Assembly: GCA_002335605.1 (NCBI GenBank)
Contig: BEDY01000006.1
Location: 868,001 to 932,000 of the forward strand
Length of the DNA stretch: 64,000 nucleotides
Reading direction: 5' to 3'
Source: Prillingera fragicola
Lineage: Eukaryota > Basidiomycota > Tremellomycetes > Trichosporonales > Trichosporonaceae
Shown: piece after piece, positions 1 through 10,500 of the stretch
How positions within the stretch are numbered: position 1 is the first letter of the stretch
Layout: each line of letters begins with the position of its first letter
Program-made: the position numbers and the translations under genes
Notes under the pieces: model-generated
The model's input: only the letters and a program-made list of their open reading frames with translations
Databases searched by the model: none
What the model was told of the DNA's origin: nothing

Positions 1-1722
1 CCACGCACGCTGTGCCGTGCTACGATGAGAGTCTCAGCAACGGCCGACGAGAAGGGTGCGGGTCGTGACGAGGCAGCTCCAGACGACAACAATGACGAGC
101 TCCGGGGAGGGTTAATGGGTTGTCTCTTGAACTTTGGCGACAACGGCGGCGTCAACCCCGATCCGGACGGTGGCTCTTCCGGCATCATTTCCGGCGTCAT
201 TACGCCTTCAGGCGTGGTGCCGCCAGGTGACAAGAAGTCCATGTCCCCGATATCCTCCTGAACGGGAGCGACGGGTGGGACACTGGCCTCTTTCGGAGCC
301 AGTTTGCCGCTAAGCAGCGTGAAGCGCGAAGTGGACATGCGCTCGTCACGTACGAGATCGCGAATCGAGACGCCGTATGGTGAGTAGGAAAGGGCGAATG
401 TCGCGTGGGCAGCGTCGAGGGGGATGATTTGTGCTGGCTTTTCCAAATCGGCGAGAGAGTGAATGCAAATGGTGTTATTGCGGAGAAGAGCGATGATGAA
501 GCCTGATTCGACGGTGATGGACAAGGGGTGCTCGCTCCACTCCATCGTGCCGCGCTCCGGATCGCCTTGACCGTTGAGGAAGACACCCATGGTATTGGAC
601 CCTGTGAAGCTGGTGACAAGGAACTGGTTCTCGCCAGGAATGACGACAACGTTGGGATTGGGCTTCCAGTCGATGTCTGCTGGGTCCATCTGGGACACTG
701 GCAGGACCTCGGTCATCGATGCGTCCGACAGATCGATGATGCTGTATGTGAGTCCGCCGCCGTCCGAAGGCAGCGCAGCACACAGATACGTTCCAAATAG
801 CGCATGATGTCTTGTTGGTGATGGCAGTGGAATTTCCTACCCGTTAGTAATCACCTGCACTAGGCGGCTCACCTTGACAGCTTGCATGCGATTACCCAGT
901 CGACAAATCGCTAGCCCTCTTCGCCGAAGCACCACGACACTCATGTCCGTGATCTCGCCTTCTGGTCCCCCAAGATCCAGCTCGTCGTCATTCAGCGCCA
1001 CGGACACCACACCTCGCAAGGGTGCAATAACACTGGGCGGCAGAGGCTCGAGCGCCGGTAAACTGAGCGGGTGCAGCGTCCCGTCCGACAGCACAAACAC
1101 CCTTCCGACCTTGGGCAAGAGAACAATCTTGCTGATCGGCCGCGCGGGAAACACCTTATGTCTGTGCTGGAGTTTCCATCCTCGGTTCTGGGCAACGTCA
1201 GCCACGTCTTGCGATGGTCACTCCAGATGGCGCCCGGTCGTCAGTGGCGGCGCATGCTTACCTCGGTGGTCTCTGCTGTCGCGTCGTACACCCAGTGTTC
1301 GACGACACCGTCCGAGCCACCAACATACAAATTCTGACCGTATCCCTCGACGCAACGGACTTCGGTGCTGCTCTCGGCGCTCGGCGAGATGGTACCTGGT
1401 GAGTCGATGCTGTCTCGCCTCTCAGGGGAGGGCGAGCCTTGACGCAGCGTGGGTGAGGTGACGCTTGGCGGGGTAGCTCCAGCAGCTGCCGCTGCGCGAC
1501 CAGTCACTCCAGCAGCTAGCTGAGTGACCGAGGAGAATAGGGACACATGCTGAGCTGGCGCAGGCGGTGATGTAGATGTTACTGAGCGTGTGAGCGATGA
1601 CCAGTGAGATGGAGGAGCTTACTGGGCGCTGAGAAGTCGAGGAGGTCTCGAGACTCGCACAGGCCTGAGAGTACTGGCTGTGTATGAAATGGTTCTGGAT
1701 CTGGTTGAGGTGTATGGGCCAT
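1..1722 (-). CDS. VPS3: VPS3/TGFBRAP1-like endosomal tethering protein, N-terminal part (runs off the window start)
   Basis: Likely subunit of the CORVET tether, which bridges early endosomal membranes through Rab5-type GTPases. I read four exons on the minus strand: 1722-1623, 1554-1262, 1187-873 and 836 to the window edge, with introns of 68, 74 and 36 nt. The frame stays open across all joins. The start is the ATG at 1722 (MAHTPQPD); the downstream reading frame at 1546 begins only with GTG. The visible part is a CNH (citron homology) beta-propeller. It contains VRCVEGYGQNLYVGGSDG, KIVLLPKVGRVFVLSDGTL and GVFLNGQGDPERGTMEW, which follow the pattern of VPS3/TGFBRAP1 and VPS39. After about residue 400 the chain becomes Pro/Ser-rich. 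The closely related HOPS subunit VPS39/Vam6 cannot be excluded because the C-terminal half is missing. It shares a 250-bp divergent promoter with ESF1. Confidence 0.72.
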
Positions 1723-1972
1723 GATGCCTCGTTGCTGCTCGCTGTCAAGAAGTGTCTGGTCAACATATGTTCAGTAGCTGGTGCTCGAGCCACCAACGTC
1801 ACTGGGTGGAGTGATAAATTTGATTCCGCTTGTTGTAATTTACACGTCACTGATCACAACAATCTCAAGATTTCTGGATTCACCTCCACTTCCAGACCCC
1901 CTGCCTATTCTCAGCGAAGAACGCTCCCTTGCAGTTTTCCATTCACTCCACTCGCACGCACATACCACGACT
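1723..1972. promoter_or_regulatory. Divergent promoter between VPS3-like and ESF1
   Basis: This 250-bp gap separates two start codons pointing away from each other, so it must hold both promoters and 5' leaders. Just upstream of the ESF1 ATG the sequence is C/T-rich, as is common in fungal leaders. No specific transcription factor site is claimed. Confidence 0.5.
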
Positions 1973-4422
1973 ATGGCTGGAAACACGGACGCGCGTTTTG
2001 CGCGCTTGCAGACCGACCCTCGTTTCCGCCGTCCCAAACAGAAGGCAGTCAAGGCTGAGATTGACGAGCGTTTCAAGGATGTCCTCACAGAGGACTTTGG
2101 CAAGACCAAGGGCAAAGGTGCGTTCACCGCAGGTGCCAGCATGCACAGTGGCAAAGACTTGCAGGATAATGCTGACTTGCCGTAGCCCGCGTTGACAAGC
2201 GCGGTCGCCCCCTGGCTGCCACCAGCGGCGCGGACGAGATGAAGCGCTTCTACCGCATGCGCTCCCCTGACGCCGACGAGCCCGCCGCACCTGTCGACTA
2301 CGCCCGTGGTGAGGGTGCGCTCTACTCTTCAGGATCAGAGGACGAGGGAAGCGATGATGACTCGGAGGTTGAGGAGGACGAACTCGAGCTCGGTGGCAAG
2401 AAGAAGGCTCGTCACCTCGTTCCCAGCGACAGTGAGGAGAGCAGCGACGACGAGGACAACCTCCACGTCGACCTTAGCGAAGATGAGGGCGAGACTGCGT
2501 TCCCTCCTGAGGCTGATGAGGAGGAAGAAGACGAGGAGGAGGAGGAGGAGGAGGGATCGGACCCCACCACGCGTATTGCTGCCGTCAACCTCGACTGGGA
2601 CAACTTACGTGCCGACGACATCTACACCATCTTCAACTCGTTCCTGAAGCCTTTGCCCAGGAAGGGAGAGGCTGCTCCTCCTGCCGCTGGAAAGCTTTTG
2701 CATGTCCGCATCTACCCCTCCGAGTTTGGCAAGGAGCGTATGGCACTTGAGGACGCACAGGGACCTGGTGGCGGCATCTTCAAGTCGCAGGCTGGCGCTA
2801 AGAAGAACAAGGGCAAGAAGCGTACCCAGGAGATTGAGGTTGTGGAGAGCGAGAGCGAAGAGGAGGATGAAGAGGAGGAGGAGGAGGATGACGAGGAGAT
2901 GGGCAGTGATGAGGAGGAGGAGGGAAGCGAGGGAGAGGAGGAGGAGGGTGACCAGGAGGAGCTCGAGGATGACGGTCTGGATCCTATGATGGACGACCTC
3001 GAGATCCTTTCCGACGTCGCTTCGGAGGCTGGATCCGAGGACATTGACATGGACCAGCTCCGCCAGTACCAGCTCGAGCGTCTGCGTTACTACTACGCCA
3101 TTGCAACATTCTCGACTGTCGCTGCCGCCGAGCTGGTTTACGATGAGCTTAACGGCACCGAGTTTGAGCGTACTGCCAACATTCTCGACCTCAGCTACGT
3201 TCCGGAGGACATGACCTTTGCCGAGGACGAGATGACGTGAGTTTCCACTCCATACATGCAGAACAGGTACTGACAACTCAGCGATGAGGCAACCAAGGAG
3301 CCCAAGGCCTACAAGGGCAACGAATTCGTGACCGACGCTCTTCGCCACTCCAAGGTCAAGCTCACCTGGGACCAGGACGACCCCAACCGCGCCAAGACCA
3401 CCCGCCGTGCTCTCACGCGCGAGGAGATCGAGGAGCAGGACTTTAGCAACCTTGTTGCCGGCTCAGACTCTGAGGACGACGATGACGAGGAGGACGCTGA
3501 GGAGGGTGACGACAAGGCGGAGAAGAAGAAGAGCAAGAAGCAGCTCGTCAAGGAGCGCAAGGAGAAGCTCCGCGCTCTACTCCTCGCCGATGACGGAGAG
3601 GTCGGTGAGATCTGGGGCAAGGCGGGCAGCGCGTGGCAGGACGAACTCGCCGACATCAAGGCGGACCGCACCGAGGGCAAGGGCAACAAGAGCTCCAAGG
3701 CCGGCAAGAAGGAGGACGTCGAGATCACCTTCAAGCCTGGACTCACTTCGTCTGCCAACGCCGTCGACGACGAGAACCTCACTTCGCTCGAAAAGTACCG
3801 TATGCGCCAAAAGGAGAAGAAGCAGCGCAAGAAGGAGGCTGCCGAGCTCAAGCGTGCTGAGGCCGAGGACTCTGACGCTCCGGCCAAGGAGAATGACGAC
3901 TTTTTCGGCGACAGCTCTGAGGACGACGAGCCCGCACCCGAGACCAAGGGCAAGAAGGACAAGCGCGCCGACACGCCCGAGGAGGCCGACGACCCCGCGG
4001 GCCTAGTCCAGGACCCCTCGAGCCATTTCAGCATGAAGGACATGCTCGCGGCCGAAAAGGCTAGCAAGGACGGCAAGAAGAAGCGCCAGCGTAAGCGCAA
4101 GGGCAAGGCGGGCGAGAGGGAGCAGGAGCTCGGTCCCGAGGGATTCGTGGCTGCTGTTGACGTCGCCGATCCGCGTTTCGCTGCCGTCTTCAACGAGCCT
4201 AGCTTTGCCGTCGACCCCACTCACTCCAAGTTTACGGATACGGCTGCCAACCGCGAGATTCTCAAGCGGACTCGCGAGACGCACGCTGCCAGGCGTGAGG
4301 GTGGTACCAAGGCCGGTCAAGGCGAGGGAGCAGAGGACAAGAACCTCGGCGACCTCGTCGCCAGCGTCAAGCGCAAGATGGGTGATGGTGCTGGCAGCAA
4401 GCGCAAGCGCAGCCGCAAATAG
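1973..4422 (+). CDS. ESF1: ESF1, nucleolar pre-rRNA processing factor of the small subunit processome
   Basis: Required for 18S rRNA maturation in the nucleolus. Three exons are read: 1973-2117, 2186-3236 and 3282-4422, with introns of 68 and 45 nt. They give about 778 residues, close to the family's usual size. The N-terminus has the Esf1 signature DARFARLQTDPRFRRP, followed after the first intron by ARVDKRGRPL. Next come acidic tracts (residues about 90-200 and 260-340), a region containing RIYPSEFGKERM, and the strongly conserved VTDALRHSKVKLTWDQDDP. A NUC153-type motif, DPRFAAVFNEPSFAVDPTHS, lies near residues 690-715, and the tail is Lys/Arg-rich, suiting nucleolar localisation. It converges on SEC16 with a 159-bp gap. 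Confidence 0.95.
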
Positions 4423-4581
4423 TGTACTAGATGGGCCAGCTCTGAGGGATGTTTTTGGAACCGATGTATTGCATACTTCTACATGCTGTTGTGAATTAGG
4501 GGTAGAGAGCTTTTTTTTGTTCGGGACAATGCTTAAACCTGTCGTAACCTGATCATGCACGCGAGCCGAAAGGCTCGCTCA

Positions 4582-7500
4582 CTACTGCTCCCCAGCACCT
4601 TGGAACACGTCCACATACTTGTTGTGAGCGCGCTTCTTTTTGGCTGCCGCCGACGTAGGTCGACCCGAGGATGGGCGGCTGAGGAGGTCGTCAAGCGACG
4701 CTTGTCCACCGGGCTTGGGCAGGCCGGTGGGCGGTCCGGTGGGCGGTGTCGCTGTTCCGCCAGGCGGCTTGGAGCCGGAGCCTGTACGCGAGGGCGGCAT
4801 GCCTGATGGCATGGGAGGCACTGGCGGGGGTGGTGTCGCTGAGCTGCTCGCTGGCGGCCTGTTGGGAGGTGCAGCAGACGAAGCGCGCTGCATTGGTGCC
4901 GGCTGGTTAAAGGTGGCCGGCGACGCGGTGCGTGCGCGCGAGGGAGGAGGGGGCGTGGCAGTCGGGATGGTCTTCTCGCCCTTGGCTCCCTTGACGACCC
5001 AGCGCTTGAGGTCGTTGTCGTAAATCATCGAACTCTCATCGCCGAGCTTGGCGCGGATAGGGCCAGAGCCCTCGCCCTCCTTCTTTCCGCCAAACCAGCC
5101 ACGGAGCCAGCCCTTTTGCTCAGCTGGAACGTCAGTATAATCCTTTCCACGACGACAACACTCACCCTTTGAAGGCTCGGTCTTTGTCTCCTTAGGAGGT
5201 TCAGCCTTTGCCGCCGCCTTGGGCGCTGGCTTGTACGCGTCCTCGTTGTTACCAGCACCTTGGTCCTCGGGGGCCTTGGGCGTACGACCGCGAGACAACG
5301 AGGTGTTGCCAAAGCCAAGGTCCTCATCGTCGTCCTCAACCTCAAGCTGCTGCGAACGCGACGGAGGGTTGTAGTCCGTCGCAGGCGCGGAAGGGAGGTT
5401 GACGCCCATGGGGTTGATGATACCAGCCATGGGGTTGATCAAGTCCTCCTGCTCAGTGTTGAGGCTGACGGTAGGCACACTTGTCATGGGCGGGGCCACG
5501 GGTGACCCGCCTTCGGCCTCATCGGTACCCCAAGGGGAGTAACTCGAGCCACCGGACGGCGGAGGCATGTACGACTCAGGGTGTGAAGACATCGATCCAG
5601 TGATGGGCACGTCCACAGCAGATGCAGCACGCGACGCCGCCGCTGATGGACCAGGTGAGATGGAGCTGAAGTGCGAGAATGGGCCAACGGGCACTTGTGC
5701 ACTGCCTTTGGCAGCTGGAGCGGCTGGCTTGACAGGGGCCTTGGCGTCGTCCTCGCCAGCGATAAACTTGGTGAGGCGGCCCTCAATCCAAGAGCCAATG
5801 GTGGCGCCAGACTTGGACTTGCGAATGCCCAGGCCGCCAGATGGATCGACGGACGGCGAACCAGTGAGGCGCTCGAGCAAATCCTCCATGCTCGCCGCAA
5901 TGTGACGCGGGAGAACAGCGCGAGGCTGCGACTTGCTGGGCTTGACCGACGCCTCAATGGCATCGCAGTAGCGCTTAGCTTGGTCGACCTCGCCGAGCTC
6001 GGCCGCGTGCCATGCGCGCTGCAGCTTGTAAGGCAGCAGCTGCGGCAGGCTCGCGTGCGGGGCCTCGACACCCTTGGGAGTGGGCACGAGGCTGCGCGCA
6101 TACTCGGCAATCTCGGCAAAGATTCCTCCGTCCTCGTCGCGAACATTCTCCACAAGCATAACGGGACGCTCGCCGGCGGCGTGCGACATGTCGTTGAATG
6201 CAGAGTTGGGGGAGAGGAGGAAGCACACCTGGGCCGCACCGGGGAAGCCAGAGCGCTGGAAGCGCTTACCCAAGTCGTCCAGGCAGATGAGGTCGGTCGC
6301 CTTGCCATTAAGGAAGACGGCAGCAACAACGTCGCGCCACTGGTCAGACGACGAGTCCTCGGTGTTGGCTGTCTTGAACAGGTCCTCGATGGTCGCAGGC
6401 GTTATGCCAGAGTACACGGCATAAGCGGCCTTGAGACCAGCAGCCTGGTTGTTGCTAGCCAACTCGGCAGTCGAAAAGCGAGTAACCATCTCGCGCCAGA
6501 GTTCGGGGCCAACCGAGCTCGAGATGACGAGTGCGTGCGACCAGAGACCGGCGTTGGCGGCATACTGTGCCGCATCTGCCTTGCCGCCACCCATGAGGAT
6601 GCTCGAAAGCTCCTTGAGCTGAGCAGCGCTGGCCCGAACGCCTGAAGAAGACGAAGCGCCGAGACCGTTGATGGCCTGGTTTATCTGGCTGTTCGAGTCC
6701 GGCGCCTTCAATGCCTCGCGAATAGCCTCCTCGGCCTTGGACGTGCCAAACAGACGACCATCACCCTCGATGAGCGCCCTAAGGATGCGCACAACGACAA
6801 GCTTGGCCTCCTCCTCGCGCCTCTTGCGGCTAGCCGATGACTTGAGGTACGGCAGGCCGTTCTCAATCTCCTCAGCGCGCGAAGTGAGGTATGTCATAAC
6901 AGCCTCACGACGCTTCTTCTCGCCTGCAGCACCCTTGGGCGTGGCGACGTCGAACACCAGCGGACCAGGGAATGGGGTAGCGTTCGAGCTGAGCGCCGAA
7001 GCGTCGGCCACCTCGGGGATGGGGCGGACCGTAAGCTGGCCACGGTGCGACGCGTAGCCGTAGCCCCGGGTTCCGTCATCATCAGCTCCACCGGGGAAGC
7101 CAGTGACAAGGTAGCCACCAAAGCCAAACCTAGCAATGGGCACGTTATGCGCGGCAACCGAGCAACGACCAAGAGGGTCTTCAGAGACAGGGCGCTGCTC
7201 GAGCACCTGCTGGGGCACATAGGTGGGGTCCACAGGCATGGCCTGGAAGTAGCTGGGTGCAGCTGACGAGCGACCCTGCTTGGGTGACGTGGCGGGTCCG
7301 CCGTATGGGTCCGTGGCAGGTGAGTAGACCGTGTCCAACGTCTTGCTCCTCGAGGTGGGTGCATAAGGGTCGAGAGGCGTTGCCTCCATGGCAGTGTACG
7401 ACCTTTGGGGGGCCGGCGGCGCAGCGTACGGGTTGTACTCTTCGCTCTTGCGAGCGTACGGGTCGACATCAACGCTCTTGCGCGAAGCGTAGGGGTTGTA

Positions 7501-10500
7501 CTCCTCGCTCTTGCGCGGGGCATACGGGTCCTCGGTGCTCTTGCGCGAGGGCGCGTAGGCCGACGGGGCATCGGCTCCATCACGGCCGTTCTGGCCATGC
7601 GACGGGGTGCGCGCGTGCGAAGCGGCACCAGCCTTGTTGGCCGCGCACGGGTTGTACTCCTGGGCAGGCAATGACGGCTTGCGCACGCTGACAGGAGAGT
7701 AGCGTGGGTGCGAGTCTCCAGCAGGTTGTGAAGGAGGGCGCGCCGGGTTCGCCGCATATGGGTTGTAGGCATCCGCAGGAGGCTGCGAAGCCTGGCGAGG
7801 GCTGGTCTGCGCGTACGGGTTGTACGCGTCGGTGGGAGGCTGCGAAGCCTTGCGGGGGCTGCTGGGGGCGGCGTAAGGGTTGCAAGGCTCAGCAGCGCTG
7901 CCCTTGCGGGGGCTGCTGGGGGCGGCGTAGGGATTGTACGGCTCCGGAGCACTGCCCTTGCGGCTGCTGGGGGCGGCGTAGGGGTTGTACTCGGAGGCAC
8001 TCTCCTTGCGCTGAGGCGGAGCGTACGGGTTCATCTCAGTCTTGGACGGTCCCTGAGCAGGGCTAGACGAGTGTATGCTCGAGACAGACCCGATCGACTG
8101 AGTGTGCTGGTGACCGGAAACGGCGGGCTTGTCGTAAGCGTGAGTGGAGCCAAAGCCGTAGGACGACTGCGACGAGTCGCGGACGTGACCTGGCTCCTCC
8201 TTGGGGGCGGCCGGGTGCGGCTGGTAGGACGACTGCTCCGACTTGAGGGCCGGCTTGTGCGGCGCGGGGTCGTAGGTCTGCGATGGTGGGCCGAACGACT
8301 GAGGCTGCGACTTGGGCTGCGAGGGGGGGCGAGGAAAGAAAGGCGGAGGCTCCATCCTCGAGTGTGACGGCGCCTCAGGCGAGGGAAGCGGCTCCTCGTC
8401 TCCCCACTTGCCACCCTCGGGGTCAAACTCCTCATGCAAAGAGAGCGACTCCTTGGGCTTGTGCTGCGATGCAGGCTGGGGCTCGGGGCTCGGGGGCATG
8501 GCAAGAGGGCGCATCGCCTCGTTCTTCAGCGGTGAGCTGATGCGCGGGGGAGCGGTGTACTGCGGCGACGCGACGCGATGAGGCGACGCAGACCGCGGAG
8601 GCGTTGCTGCGCGCGGGGGTGCATTGTACGGCGAAGGGTCATGCAGCGACTGGTTACCGTACGGCGACGGGTCATGTAGCGACTGGTCACCGTATGCCGA
8701 TGTGCCGTGAAGCGACGATGGCGAGGCGGCGCGGTAGGGAGGGCTGGTGACCGCCGAAGCAGGTGGGAGGGGCGGGACCGGGGGCGGGCGCTCGGCAAAC
8801 TTGGGTGATCCAGGGCGCGACCTGCCGGCTCCGCGCGACGCACTGCGGGGCTGGGCGTTCGCTGGCGCCTGCTCGTAGCCAGGCATGGGTGACGTCTGGC
8901 GCGAGCCAGGACCCTTGGGAGGTGGTATGAAGGCTGCTGGAATGGCTGGAACCGGGGGCTGGGTTGGCGGAGGGGCAAACGCCGGGCGCTGTCCGTGACG
9001 CGAAGAGGGGCGAGACGCCGTCTGGCGGAGAGGAGGGTCAAAGGACGTTGGGGGTGGAGGGTGAGTCGCACCTGCAGTTGAGGGACGGGCAGGCGGCTTG
9101 GCAGGCGGGGAGACGGTTCGCTCGTAGCCGGCGGCAGCAGGGGTGGTCGTGGCCTGCTGGTAGCCCACGGCTGACGGGTCGTAAGTGTTACTGCGCACAA
9201 AGTCGGGCATGGAGGGCACGGCAGGAGCGTACGGGTCAGGCGTGTAGTTGTCGGCTGAGGACGGTGCGGCGGACTGCGACCGAGGGGGCGTTCCGTCCTG
9301 TGAGCCCATAGTTGGCACGCGGTCCTGTGTCCTTGTTCGCTTGGGTGGGCCAGGCGGAGGGGCAGGAGGGGTCGCGATAGCTGGGGATGCTAGTGATGCC
9401 ATGGATGGCGCGTTGGCAGGCAAGCCAAACGCTTCAATGGGAGCCGCCGAAGCAGATCGGACAAAGCTCTTCTTGGGCTTGAGCAGCAAAGGTGGGTCAT
9501 ACGCGTTAGACATCACGCGTTGCGGCGGCGCCGGCTTTGATGGCTTTGATGGCACCGGAGCTGTACCAGGCGTCACAGATGCGCTGGGGGTACCGTAGCC
9601 CAGTGCCTGTTGCGTAGGCGCGTACGGGTTGTAGGGCGATGCAGTTGCTGCAGGAGGATACGGCTGAGCACTGTAACCGACAGCCGCTAACGGAGGAGCA
9701 TAAGGGGAGGCGACAGAGGACGGAGCGGATGGCGCATAAGGCGCGGGCGATGCCACATTCTGAGCCGGCGAGTAAATATTGCTGGCAGGTGCGGGAGCCT
9801 GGGGCTGGTTGTAGCTAAAGTAAGACGTGGGCTGGCTGACCGGTGCGTACGGGTTGGCCGGCGGCGGAGCGTACGGGTTCGACGGTGCTGGTGCGTACGC
9901 AGCGGTCGAGGTCTCGTTGGCTGTAGTGCGCCTAGCCGCGTTCTCTTGTTGAGACGCGGCCCCGCTCTGCTCGGTGGAGATCTTGGCTGGCTGCTCTCCA
10001 AACATGGACACGCGAACGGCCTCACGCTCCTCCTCGGTGTACCAGTTCCATTCGCCATTGTCGTCATACCAGCCCTGAGGGACTTCCATGTCTGCGTCGG
10101 CATTGCTGTCTGTGGTGGTAGCCATGGGTGTGTCTACGACGTTGTCGTCGCGTCCGAGGTCGAACGAGTCGTCGGCGCTAGTGTCGACCAGCCAATCGCT
10201 GTTGTTCGAAAACATGCTCTGGATGGACACGTCGGCCTCGTGAGGCTTCTGCGAAGCGCTCCGGTCCGCAGTAGACGGGTCCGTGCTCGAGATGGAAGCA
10301 GGCTCAGGGTCCTGGCCAATGTCAAAGCCGTCACTGGCATCGTCAGAAAACAAGGCAGCTGCCGACTTGGTGGCCGCTGTGGGCGGCGTCCCACCAGATG
10401 CACGGACAGTCTCAGCCTTGGATTTAGCTGGACTGTCCTGCACCGGAATGTCAAAGGCGTCGAAAGCATCCGAGTCATCTGCGAAGAGCGACTGAGCCGT

